Below are positions 8,967 through 19,400 of a stretch of 30,724 nt of DNA, piece after piece. The notes beneath the pieces were generated by a model that saw only the letters and a list, made by a program, of their open reading frames with translations, had not been told where the DNA came from and did not search any database. How positions within the stretch are numbered: the stretch's first letter is position 1; every line of letters starts with the position of its first letter. Origin of the DNA: Euprymna scolopes (lineage: Eukaryota > Mollusca > Cephalopoda > Sepiida > Sepiolidae); NCBI GenBank assembly GCA_024364805.1, contig CM044499.1, positions 115,659,056 to 115,689,779 of the forward strand. Reading direction: 5' to 3'. Made by a program: the position numbers and the translations under genes.

Positions 8967-9000
8967 TACTCTCTCTCTTTCTCTTTCTTTCTCCCTCTCC

Positions 9001-9035
<35 letters not shown>

Positions 9036-9081
9036 CATTCATATATGTATATATATATATTCATATATGTATATATATATA
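8967..9081. repeat. Compound (CT)n-(AT)n microsatellite
   Basis: A CT-rich run passes into AT and then into repeated TATATATTCATATATG blocks. Confidence 0.95.
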
Positions 9082-9383
9082 ATTATCATTCTAAATCTAC
9101 AAATTTAATAACTATATATTATTATGAAGTAGTTTCTTATATCTGTTCCGTTGAACATCTAGAGTCCACTAAACAACGGATGCCAATGTATCTTCCTTAA
9201 AAATAGTTAGATAGTTTTTTTTATATTCAATGAAAAAGAATTTGGGGGAAAAAGTAATAAAAGGAAATGGAAATATTTTTATTTTTTGACTATGTAAATA
9301 TGAAAATAACTCTTAGTTATTGTAGTGTTTATACACACGTGTGCCCAAGAAAATAATGAAATTCCAAACACACTGGTTAAGTC

Positions 9384-9384
<1 letters not shown>
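9082..9384. other. AT-rich sequence without recognised feature
   Basis: Nothing recognisable between two microsatellites. Confidence 0.5.

Positions 9385-9455
<71 letters not shown>
9385..9455. repeat. (ATT)n microsatellite
   Basis: About 70 bases of uninterrupted trinucleotide repeat, one of the longest pure trinucleotide runs in the window. Confidence 0.97.
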
Positions 9456-9586
9456 TTATGGACTCTTATTGCCATGTTTTTAAAAGTTTGAATTTAGGTT
9501 CTAATTAAAACTAAGAAGTAAAAATAACTATTTCTTCAAAATATTAAATAAAAAAGCAGCTTAAAATGTAATATAATTATCCAAAG

Positions 9587-9670
9587 TATATATATATATA
9601 TATATATATATTAGTATATATATATATGTGGGTGTGTGTGCGCGTTTGCGCGCGCGGTTGTGTGTGTATC
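9587..9670. repeat. Compound (TA)n-(TG)n-(CG)n microsatellite
   Basis: A TA run, an interruption, a second TA run, then TG and a short alternating CGCGCG segment. Alternating purine-pyrimidine sequence throughout could adopt Z-like or cruciform DNA. Confidence 0.92.
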
Positions 9671-10508
9671 TAAACTGAGCTGTATCAATTACAAGGATTA
9701 ACAGCCATCATCAAGAAACACATTGTCTTGCAAATAATTTATTATAGTAGATGTTCATGCCAATTTTAGGTTGAAAAGCCATGTTGTTTTGTGACTCTTT
9801 TAATTAAAATGTCAGCTCAAAAGAATATAATGCCTCTAAACAATAACAATTGATGAACTTTTGAATACTTACTAGGATAGCGAGAAAGTCAATTTATGCG
9901 ATATTAAAAAATAATTGTATCATATCCGAGGATAATATGAATATGAACTATGGAACACAGAAATTTATTGAAATAAATTTCTATTTATACCAACTTAAGA
10001 AATATCTCCTCATACAATCATTACGTAGCAATAATAATTTACTAATGTCCATAAACCAGCATGGGATATTATCGTACCCAGCTTTACATCGTCTGAGCTT
10101 CTAGAATATCAGTAATCTTACAATTACCATTAGGCAATAGATAAGCGTCTTATGTTTTTGCTATCTCAGCCAAAAATAGACTCCCGAAGCCCAAACAAGC
10201 CATTGTAAACTTGTTTACTTAGAGTGAAATCTCTATTTCTGAGCGTTGTTGACAAACAGGATGAAATACCTTCTTTTCTCTTTCGAAAAGTCTATCAGTA
10301 GAAAACATATGATTCGCACCACTTTACAAAATACTCGTTGCTCGCAATATGTAAACGAGAGTGTTTGATTAAAAGAAAAAATATCCAAGCGAGGAATAGA
10401 TTGATGTATGTATGAAATAAAATGAGAAGTAGCGAAAGGGTTTATGTAAAAATATTAGCACAAAACATACTTAATCAGTGTATTAAACGTTTCGAATTTT
10501 ATTAAAAA
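9671..10508. other. AT-rich sequence without recognised feature
   Basis: No gene, RNA or element recognised in about 840 bases. Confidence 0.45.
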
Positions 10509-11338
10509 CTAGCAGATGACCCGACGCTCAGTGGGATTGAATGATGATCAACAAATATTCCACATTCCCATATTTTTGTGTCATCGAAATCTATGAAATA
10601 GTCCATTTTTTTTTAAACCAAATAAATTCATTGTCTGGTCTAATTGGAAACCCATCGGAATGCACCGGGAGGAAGCTGCACTCGACTCCCGCAGAGACTT
10701 CACAATATATTGTAGTCTGCATTGTAGAGACAATATTGTTGATTTTATAAAAAATGTTTTTAGAGATAATGGCATGCAGTAAAGCTTAAAATTAAAAAAA
10801 ATATGTAGCTACATTCATTTTTGCTCTAAACAGAAATATTTCTTTTGTAACTGCGCTTGTCATATCAAAGAACCTACAGTGGAGTTTATCTGCCTAGTAT
10901 TAATAGTTTTTCGGTGATAATGGTTTGAAATTAAGTTAAAAATGAAAAGAAAAGCCATGTATCATTGTGAAATTGTGCTTTTACCAGAAACAATTAATTT
11001 AAACGCACCCCTGATATATAAAAGCACATATCGTTTATTGTATATGTTAAGCCTTTAGGCTTTTGTGGTAATTAAACTTCTCAAATTTACTTGTGATGTT
11101 CGGCTGTGTAAGGTGTAACTTTGGGCAAAATAGGTTAGTGTTTCTTTCGTCAGATTATTTCGATTATCTATTATCGATATCTATCGAAACTTTCCCGATA
11201 CACAATCTATGTAAGAACACTTCCAAGCACGTAAAGCACATCCGTGTAAAATTTCATAAAAATCAACCTAGCTCTTTTCGAGTTCATAGGGAACGAATAT
11301 ACACACAGGGACACACAGACAACGTTTTTTTTACATAA
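10509..11338 (-). mobile_element. Helitron-like element, minus orientation
   Basis: On the minus strand the right end reads GCGTCGGGTCATCTGCTAG and is followed by T. This matches the Helitron CTAG end, with a short imperfect hairpin (CCCAC...GTCGGG, one bulge). The opposite end on the plus strand reads CGTGTAAAATTTCATAAAAATC, then CACACAGGGACACACAGACAACG and a T-run. This mirrored TG/CTGT-rich zone is common just inside Helitron 5' ends. The exact 5' base is uncertain (about 11330-11345). No coding sequence for Rep/helicase is visible; the 81-residue frame at 11093-11338 is only this subterminal sequence. It is a different family from the elements at 5366 and 20613. Confidence 0.6.
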
Positions 11339-11345
11339 TAATAAA

Positions 11346-12027
11346 TAGTGCTAGAGATTAAGATAGCGAAATTTAATATAGTGAATGAGTCTTACATCAC
11401 TAATTTTAATTTCTCATCACATTCTTCAATCATCAACTTTTATTTGGACAGGAAATATTCGTAGAAAACCGAGTTAAACCTTATAATCAAATAAGTACAA
11501 ATGATTTCAAAACGTTAAAGTGGCTATATACGTGGAATATGCATGGCGGTTAAAGAATACGAGTGTAAGATGAGTAAAACTAGATAGTGTGTGTGGAAAC
11601 GGTGTTAAATGTTTTAATTGAGTGGGGACTTATAAGTAGGCGAGTTATGAAATGAAACGAGATAAAGTATGAAAAGGAAGGCATTAAAAAAAACAGAAAA
11701 ATAGAATGGATAGCAAAAGCAGCGAAGTGGTATAGAGTAATTTTGTTTCAATGGTGGTAAGTTTTTTCACTTCCAAAATTTATCAATGACTGCAGATATT
11801 TGAATAAATCCAATGTTTTTACTCGTCGAATATTAAATATGGAATTTAAATTGATGAGGTGTTTAAGTATTCTAGCGAATGGCATATATCTGCATGAGTG
11901 TTCTTGTCACTCATGTGTTATTCATAAATCATAATTTTAACATATAAAACTATATTCAATTGTTTTTTTTCCATTCTGTATCTTATGCATTTAATATCTA
12001 GATATTTATTTCATGAAATATAATCAT

Positions 12028-12028
<1 letters not shown>
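11346..12028. other. AT-rich sequence without recognised feature
   Basis: No feature recognised. Confidence 0.45.
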
Positions 12029-12065
<37 letters not shown>

Positions 12066-12152
12066 TATATAGATAGATTGATAGATAGAAAAATAGGCAG
12101 ATATATAGATAGATTGATAGATAGAAAAATAGATAGATATACATATATATAT
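12029..12152. repeat. (AT)n plus GATA array with a duplicated block of about 44 bp
   Basis: An AT run leads into ATAGATTGATAGATAGAAAA, and this block is repeated once with small changes before the array ends in TACATATATATA. Confidence 0.93.
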
Positions 12153-12776
12153 CAAATTTTAGTCATTCAATGAATTTAAAAAATTATGACGTGAAATTTA
12201 TAAATTTCAAATCAAAATATTTTTATTCTATTTAAAATAAAGAATACATTTGAAATATTATAACTCCTTATCCCAAATTATTTCATGGTCTACCATCTCT
12301 TCAGAGGAGAAAATATTATCAAATAGTTATAATGGTTTACACTTTATTTACTTAAGTCAGTAAGACATGGAACATCACAATTAAACGTTGTGTAAGTATT
12401 TAAATGTCATAGACTAAGCGAAGTTTATGAAAAGGATATAAAAATTCACATCCATATTGCATGGCAAAATCCGAAGTGAATGCCTGTTATAGCAGTGTGA
12501 TAAAAGGACCCAAACTGTATTTTGAGTAATCCACATCACAAGGTAATGGTCTTACGTAGGCATTTTCCTGGAGCAATATATTTATATAATGGGTCCGGTA
12601 ATATTTTATATGTCCGGTGGATCTGTTTATTAATAAACATATAACTTGATATATTTAATATTTTTTATAATTATAGGCCATAATCTTCAGATTCCACTCA
12701 AAATAACTTCAAATTGTTAATGAAATAAAAATAAAACCGCTTTCAGTAGACAGGTAACGCAAAATAAGAGAAACTG
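12153..12776. other. AT-rich sequence without recognised feature
   Basis: No feature recognised. Confidence 0.45.
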
Positions 12777-13145
12777 AACTGATAAGAAAAATAAAAAATA
12801 AACAAATAAAAAAAGAAAAACGAAAACAACAAAAAGAAACATTTTAAAAATTTAAATTAAAATAACATAAGAATAAAAATAAAATGAAAGATGAAATTAA
12901 TAAATAAAATAAATAAATAAAATTAATAAAAAATCAAAATGAAGTAAAAGAAAAAGATGAAAAGAAAATGCTTACGTGTAATAAAACTGCGAATATGAGA
13001 TATGATAAGATAAGATAAAATAAAATAAAATAAAAGTGAAGGAAAGAAAATAGATTAATGAATAGGGAGAGATAGAAAAAAGAAAATAGTAATGAAGAAA
13101 TAGAGGAGGGAGAAAAAGAGAATAGGAAGATGAACTAAGAAGACG
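12777..13145 (+). repeat. A/purine-rich low-complexity tract
   Basis: About 370 bases in which the plus strand is mostly A with G. It is built from AAATA, AATAAA, AAGATAAGATA and GAAAGAAAA words, with few pyrimidine runs. TAAATAAATAAA and GATAAGATAAG form short local arrays. There is no gene. Confidence 0.85.
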
Positions 13146-13719
13146 ACGTCAATAAAACTTTATGAAATAAAGTATAAGTATCAGTTAAGTATCATTATTA
13201 TGATGATATTATAATGATATTTTTCAGTTAAGTATTATCATTAGTATTATAATATTTATAAGACGTTTTATTAATAAGCCTAGATTTCCTTTTGCAAATT
13301 ACTTCCACAGATTAATATAGTTCTAAATTTTCAGTTTAATATTGTCATTTAAAGGATCTTATCAATACATATGAAATTAAAAAGAATAAGACTGTATATA
13401 TTCGATTATATTATTTTGAGTTGACTTAATTTAAATTAATTTAAGCTAGAATTTCAATTTGACATGCGTTATCTTTTATTTGCGTTCTTTTTCTTTCCTG
13501 CATATATGCAGACTTTCGCGTTCTGACTTATTTTCGCGGCCTGTCCCTGTATTTTATAAAGGTTTATTGCGTGGATACATGAGAAAATGATTATACCTCA
13601 CTAATATAGCTATTTATTTCATCTATAAATCTACTTTGGATAGTTTTATATGATTTAAAAGCATGGGGATATCGAACAAATGTTTTACTAATTTTAAAAA
13701 AAATTACTGTTATCCATAT
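13146..13719. other. AT-rich sequence without recognised feature
   Basis: No feature recognised. Short AATTTAAATTAATTTAA palindromic words occur near 13425-13445. Confidence 0.45.
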
Positions 13720-13775
13720 CTCTCTCTTTCTCTCTCTCTTTCTATATATATATACACACATACATATTGTAATGC

Positions 13776-13820
<45 letters not shown>

Positions 13821-13950
13821 CTATAACATATCTGCATACATATACATATATATATACCCATATATATATAACATATTTATATATATGCATACATATACAT
13901 ATATACACATATAGATACATATACATATATTCATATATACATACATATGA
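13720..13950. repeat. Compound (CT)n-(TA)n-(TATACA)n array
   Basis: A CT run, a TA run of about 35 bases near 13780-13815, then ATACATATA-type units. Open frames here on both strands translate to IYIYIY/YICI repeats only. Confidence 0.95.
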
Positions 13951-14262
13951 TGATTGCAACGTCTTGTCAGACGAGTGCCACTCCCTCAGACATTTAAAAT
14001 CCATGAGCCCAAATGCCTGAGGCAGTATCTATACAAAGATGATGTTACAGAGTCTTAGCTTTGTACGACAGCTAAGTCTCTCTCTCGGTTCAAAATGTTG
14101 AGATCGAGTTACAAGCAAGAGCAAGATAGCCAGCAACAAATTAAACTGCATACCAGCTTAATGCGGGTACTGGTCTCCCGCTTTATGTTTTTTTTATATC
14201 AGAGATTTGCTTCTCCTAGAAAGATTGCCTTCACCACGGCTTACGGGGGCCCTCTCCACCCC
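13951..14262. other. Non-simple island between arrays, possible dispersed repeat
   Basis: More balanced sequence than its surroundings, flanked on both sides by microsatellite. It contains a 7-bp perfect stem (CTTAGCT at 14054-14060 with AGCTAAG at 14070-14076, 9-base loop). Neither strand gives a recognisable protein. Its boundaries with microsatellites suggest a short interspersed repeat, but I cannot name one. Confidence 0.3.
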
Positions 14263-14287
14263 AATACACATACACACACACACACAA
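14263..14287. repeat. (CA)n microsatellite
   Basis: Short CACACA run within the island sequence. Confidence 0.93.
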
Positions 14288-14380
14288 ATATGCACGGTGC
14301 TAGTTGGCCGTTGACCCAGAAAAAGAGTTTATTCGCCCTTTGGAAGGTCTTGTTTTTTATCCTCCGGGAGACTAGCCGCC

Positions 14381-14784
14381 CTACATACACATATATACAT
14401 ATATACATACATATATATGTACATATATACATACATATACATATATACATAAATATATACATACATATATACATATATATAGATACATATATATACATAT
14501 ATATACATTATTATAATACATACATATATATACATACATTATTATAATACATATATATATACATACATTATTATGCATACATATACATATATATATATAC
14601 ATAAATATACATATGCATATATGTACATGCATATATATACGCATACATGTATACACACACACATATATATACATATATGCATACATATATATGCACATAT
14701 ATACATACATATATACACATATATATACATATATCCATACATATACACACACACACACATATATATACATATATCCATACATAT

Positions 14785-14832
<48 letters not shown>
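14381..14832. repeat. Large compound TATACA/CA/TA array
   Basis: About 450 bases of TACATATATA, CATATACA, CACACA and a final TA run. Two near-identical blocks of ACATTATTATAATACATA (about 14505-14575) and two of CATATATCCATACATATACA (about 14728-14790) show local duplication. All long open frames on both strands here are translations of this array. Confidence 0.96.
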
Positions 14833-14835
<3 letters not shown>

Positions 14836-15337
14836 GGAGAGAACTTGAATGCCAACTAGACAGTGCCCTCGAGTGTCTAAAGTGTCTCTGTACAGAGGGT
14901 TTTCAGAACAACCTTGCATGCGGATACTTTTTTTCCATAGAAGTAAACCCTGCCAATTTTTGAAAAACACATAGTATTCGCTGCCCAAATAAGATCTCCT
15001 CACTATAGCTAACAGATATTAGCTTTTATGAAGAATGGTGCACCTTCTCTAAGTGATGTTATCTCAAGTAACATCATTAAGCTGTATACTCCACCAGACT
15101 AGATAAATTCCTATCTTAGAATCCAGTAAGACTAAGTGATTAAAATGAAAGATATAATATAACGTATGAAAATGGTTTATTGGGGAGAGGAAAAATATGT
15201 TCTCAACTTCTTTACTAACGCAGTGTTTGAGAGATAAAGAACTTTAATGTAACGTTCGAATATCTATATATCTTATATAGACTGTAAGTGTTAGCTCCAG
15301 GTTGTGGGCCCATTGATTCTGAGAACTTCGACTGAAG
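14833..15337. other. Non-simple sequence without recognised feature
   Basis: An island between two arrays. The first about 170 bases are less AT-rich than the flanks, but no protein motif or RNA was recognised. Confidence 0.4.
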
Positions 15338-15447
15338 TAAAATTCAAAAAATATATACATATATACATATATATATATATACATACACATGTATATATAT
15401 ACATATGGATATTTATACATATACATATATATATACATATGCATATA

Positions 15448-15541
<94 letters not shown>
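15338..15541. repeat. Compound (TATACA)n-(CT)n-(AT)n array
   Basis: TATACA units, then about 36 bases of CT (15451-15486), then about 55 bases of AT. The same order, TATACA or other sequence followed by CT then AT, recurs at 8967, 13720 and 20575. Confidence 0.96.
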
Positions 15542-15542
<1 letters not shown>

Positions 15543-17472
15543 CATTCTCGGAAACACAATCGTGAATTGCAATTTACAATAATGCATATCTCCTCAGAGA
15601 GTAATAGAGACTGTTCATAAGACATATGTAATAATCATTTGTCTCCTGATTTTTTTAGATTGAATTTATTAAATATTGTGCTGCGATTTACTACTACTAT
15701 AAGCACTGTACTCATGCTGAAGCATAGTCAGGAAGAGTCTTAGAGTTGGTTAATTACTACATAGATTAATCAGCCTCTATATGTTATTACTTGCCAACGA
15801 ATAATGTTTTTATAATAATGTCAGACGGTCATAGTAATTATACTCAAAACAATGGATGTTAACAACAACAAAAAAAACGATAAGTACATGTTTTTCACAG
15901 TGAATATGGTGTATTTTTTATATATAATTTAGATATAAATGTCCCATTTGGACCAATCAAGTTTTTTATGAAAATATACTATGCGTTGGAATACAATATT
16001 TTCAGGTTGCATTTTTCATATTACAATAAAAATATAAAATATAAAGTTAATAATATATGATAGTTCAATAGAGAAAATCAATTCATGTAACCATGGTAAA
16101 CACGCAATCTGCGTCTGCTGTGAACAGAAACGCTAAGCATTAAGGGAGAATAATAGCGCCTTCGAGTTTTTCAAGAAAGAGTAGCAATACGACAAGTTGC
16201 AAATAAGTAGATCCCCATAAAGAATGAAGCATATGCGAGTAATCACTACTATGGACATATTTTAAGGTTATTCCTCTTTGTTTATACAAGTTTCTGCTAT
16301 ATTCCATCTACCTTAGATCAAAGCGTGACGGACTCCAAATATTTTAAGTTAAGGAATGGAAGAACAGATATTCCTGATTACACAAGTGTATTTACTGAAG
16401 ATTTAATAAGATGAGTACGTTTTCGCTGAAAAGGCTATTTTAAAATTTAGCGTGACGAAATACACGAACGGCATAAACTCTCATAGGAATGACCAGATTA
16501 ATATAAAACGAAATCAGTTCATCTATTGTAAAATAAACAAAAGTTCTATAACTTCATTTCTAAAAACTGTCCATCCGTGGGAACATAATACGGCTAGGCT
16601 GTTTCCGACCTGATTACAGTATCGTTGTTTTGAAGTCCAATGTAAACATATTCTTGTTGAGTTGTCTACTTTAAAAACATCCTTATCATTAATAGTCATT
16701 AAAATGTTGCCACGCCGTATAACTGACACTTCTTATTCTTTAGTGGCCTCTATTAGATTATAAGTGATGATACCTTGTAAAAATACAAGAGTTACCATTC
16801 CACATCGAGAACCTGCTGGAATAATGTAAGACGCATCTATTAGTATACACTTCTAGCAAAGCAAATCTTCCTGGAAAAGATGTCAAATTTAAAAAAAAAT
16901 GCATTGTTGACATTCTTAATTTTATGATTAGTTTGCGTGGAAAGAGGAAAGCTAAGAAAATTGACAGAAAGCGACCTCAAAACAGTAAACAACGTTATAC
17001 TATGTGCGATGAGGAAGTCTTTTTGTATTGTTAGAAAAAGATTGACAGCAAAACCGTATGTTTTCATCAGATCAAGATAACGAATATAAGATCTATCCAG
17101 AGTGATATACAAAAGATCAAAATGTTGATCTCGTCCATATAAAGTAAAGGATAAAAAACACCAGAAGAAAAAGCAATAAGAGATGGACAATTCTAATGTT
17201 AAATTTTAGCCTGACCTTATGCTAGTAAATTAGACAGGAGACGAGAAATGTCTGATATAATGATAACCGTAGGATAGAAGTACAAACAATCAGATATGTG
17301 AAATATATGAGAACGAGATTTCAAACTTTAAGAAGCAGTTGTGTGCTTTCCTACATAGAAGTTGTTAGTTGGCAGAGGCAGACAAAAAATGAAGACAGAA
17401 CACAAACATGGTGGCGTTTGGATCAATACAGGTATTTCTTGCAATAAAGGAGAAAAGTGGACTAGCTCTCAG

Positions 17473-17475
<3 letters not shown>
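15542..17475. other. AT-rich sequence without recognised feature
   Basis: The longest stretch with no simple repeat and no recognised element, about 1.9 kb. The 116-residue minus frame at 16840-17190 and the 68-residue minus frame at 16523-16729 show no family motif, and their codon use is not distinctive. It could be old, unrecognisable repeat or plain intergenic DNA. Confidence 0.45.

Positions 17476-17536
<61 letters not shown>
17476..17536. repeat. (AT)n microsatellite
   Basis: About 60 bases of pure AT. Confidence 0.97.
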
Positions 17537-17539
<3 letters not shown>

Positions 17540-17604
17540 TGTAATGATAAGCATTACGGAATCTTTATAAGTCCAGTTATCTAAGATCAAAATCAAGAAA
17601 GATA

Positions 17605-17653
<49 letters not shown>
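17605..17653. repeat. (ATT)n microsatellite
   Basis: About 48 bases of pure ATT. Confidence 0.97.
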
Positions 17654-17945
17654 TCTTTAATCATTGAAACTTTTATTTTCAGCTAATAAAATACGCATCT
17701 ACAGAATATTAAATACATTTACTGATTTTCTTTTTTCTCCTGTAAGAAAAAACGATACGATTGCAATGTCTCCGTTCAGTTTTAAAAGACAATGTTTACC
17801 CCGTTTAATGGATGCTGCGCGTGGAATTGTAAGGCTAGGGTTGCGCAATTACACCCATAACATCATGAGTCGTCACTGCTAGAGTCCAGTGGCAAAAAGT
17901 CCAAGATGACTGGAAACAGTGTCGAGATTAACAAAGAGCGCATAC
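17654..17945. other. Sequence downstream of the 5S-like pseudogene
   Basis: Nothing recognised with confidence. On the minus strand this lies 3' of the 5S-like sequence, so it would be the body of a 5S-derived SINE if one exists, but I see no known SINE body or A-tail. Confidence 0.35.
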
Positions 17946-18057
17946 AGCAACTAGAATTTCCAAATCGTTATACATTTTAGTACTGACCAGGATCAACGTT
18001 GCTTAACTTCGTTGATCGAACGGGAACCGGTAAGTCAACGTGATTATGGTGTATAAC
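17946..18057 (-). pseudogene. 5S rRNA pseudogene or 5S-derived sequence
   Basis: Read on the minus strand, the sequence follows the animal 5S rRNA consensus over about 112 bases. Near the 5' end is ATCACGTTGA, then ACCGGTTCCCGTTCGATCA, GAAGTTAAGCAACGTTGATC and CCTGGTCAGTACT, then a weaker 3' third matching up to the closing stem. The internal promoter A-box segment (AAGTTAAGCAACGT) is intact. The C-box region after GTCAGTACT is changed (AAAATG where TTGGATGGG is expected). The terminal stem no longer pairs well and there is no T-run terminator at the expected place. 5S genes usually occur in arrays or linked to other repeats, whereas this is a lone diverged copy. A 5S-headed SINE (SINE3 type) is an alternative. 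Confidence 0.82.
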
Positions 18058-18430
18058 AAAAGAAAATAGACGTGTTATAAATAATACAGTAGTTACTGTT
18101 AACTCTCAGTAAGAGTAACTGATTTTTTATAATTTAATAAAGTACAAAAAGAGAAAAAATAAATAAATGACTTTAATCTTCAAGAGGTGTCAAAATACTA
18201 AGCCGAAATTAAGTTTTATATAAAAATTATAACAAATATAACATTTGTTTTGACTCCTAAGAAGATTCTCCAAATAGAGATTTAACCGGTTAATAAAGCC
18301 CCCAAAATATAAGGTGGAGCAAGATATCAACAATAAAAAACCGTATACTAATAAATATAAATTTGTTCATCAATTTAATAAGGAAATGACATCCTGAGTA
18401 ATAAGCGATATATGCGCTCTTTATACCTAG
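18058..18430. other. AT-rich sequence without recognised feature
   Basis: No feature recognised upstream of the 5S-like sequence. Confidence 0.45.
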
Positions 18431-18464
18431 GAATTTTTAAGCCTAATGCTTCTCATCAGAAGTC
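18431..18464 (-). other. Possible degenerate hammerhead-like core
   Basis: On the minus strand CTGATGAG is followed by a clean 4-bp stem (AAGC, loop ATTAG, GCTT) and then AAAAA. The hammerhead core is CUGANGA, stem II, GAAA; here only the G of GAAA appears changed. Such cores are known in Penelope-like elements and retrozymes. No cleavage-site stem I/III was established, so the call is tentative. Confidence 0.28.
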
Positions 18465-18574
18465 AAATAAGGTGATAGTTAATCCTCTATATATAACAGA
18501 TACCACATAAAGTTATTTTGTCTACATTTTTACCGACCACCTTATGTAACTTTTGAATGCCGTTGCATACACAT

Positions 18575-18685
18575 TTATTTGTTATATAAAAATCCCATCT
18601 TACTTCCTACAAGAGACATCATCATGATTGCCAAGGTCTGTAGACGAAGTAGTTCGTATATTCCTAATTCTCCCAGTAAGGATGA
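18575..18685 (-). repeat. Dispersed repeat fragment, copy 1
   Basis: The minus-strand translation has LLRLQTLAIMMMSLVGSKM, resembling LLSLRVMAVVMVSLVGCNV at 26390-26480. At nucleotide level both share the order TTACNTCC, ACANCATCA, GCCA and AGTAGTTC. It is part of an unidentified dispersed, possibly once-coding, element. Confidence 0.45.
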
Positions 18686-18934
18686 GGTAAATATATAATC
18701 ATTATAACTACATTGACCTGACACCCTTAGAAACTGAATTAAACACTCAGACACCCACAACTACCATTTCATTTCACTATACGAAATTAATTTCTCCCTA
18801 AGAACATTCAGCCTATTCTCATTGGCTGCGACCATGAAATTATATTATTCCTGATTATACACAGATATACTAAAAAACGAACACCACGCCCCTTAATCTA
18901 TATGGCCGATCAGTCGCCACGCATGGTTTTAAAT

Positions 18935-19400
18935 CATTTATATTTTATTATCGTCGCATTTCCCTTATTACACTGACTGATTTTTACATTTACTTACAAT
19001 TTACACATATTCTACGCATTATTAGGATTAACATAATTTACACATTGTTACATTAAAATACGAAAACGTAGCAGCTTTATGTTATATCCAGTTTCCGCGT
19101 CCTAAATTGACCGATTCTAAAGTGAATTTATCTCTTTTTAAATAATTTATACATTACTATCGTCGCTTTTCCTGCATTTTACCGATAGATTTTTACAAAA
19201 GTTAACCATAACATCTATTTAAAAGTTACAAATGTCATTTCGCATTATTTCGATCAATATTATTACACATTGTTACATAAAAAACAACTTAGCAGAATTC
19301 TTTATATCCGGTTTTCATAGTATTTAAAAGTTACCTATGCCATTACGCATTACTCTGATTAACAATATTTACACATTAACGTTCTACGAAATTTAACATA
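18935..19400 (+). repeat. Degenerate tandem repeat, about 210-225-bp unit
   Basis: Two units share TTTATA...TATCGTCGC, GATTTTTACA, CGCATTATT, TTTACACATTGTTACAT, a TAGCAG motif and TATATCCNGTTT. TCGTCGC recurs at 18951 and 19160; CACATTGTTACAT recurs at 19041 and 19266. A shortened third unit (about 19320-19400) repeats TTTAAAAGTTAC...CGCATTA...TTTACACATT. The function is unknown; it is probably a minisatellite or the internal repeat of an unrecognised element. Confidence 0.7.

Noticed and set aside
9385-9455. Regularly spaced repeats that might suggest a CRISPR array
   Set aside because: All such arrays here are simple microsatellites without unique spacers, in a eukaryotic setting.
10524-10545. 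CTCAGTGGGATTGAATGATG, loosely like the B-box side of a tRNA-derived SINE
   Set aside because: No A box, no tRNA fold and no SINE body; it is part of the Helitron-like 3' end.
11093-11338. 81-residue plus frame ending in a TQGHTDN-type tail
   Set aside because: It is the opposite-strand translation of the Helitron-like subterminal region, not a gene.
13591-15587. Many open frames of 60-150 residues on both strands
   Set aside because: They translate the TATACA, CA, CT and AT arrays into IYIYI, YICM and HTHTH strings, with overlapping frames on both strands.
16840-17190. 116-residue minus-strand open frame
   Set aside because: No motif recognised; hydrophobic look follows from A/T-rich codons. 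Chance open frame is the simplest reading.
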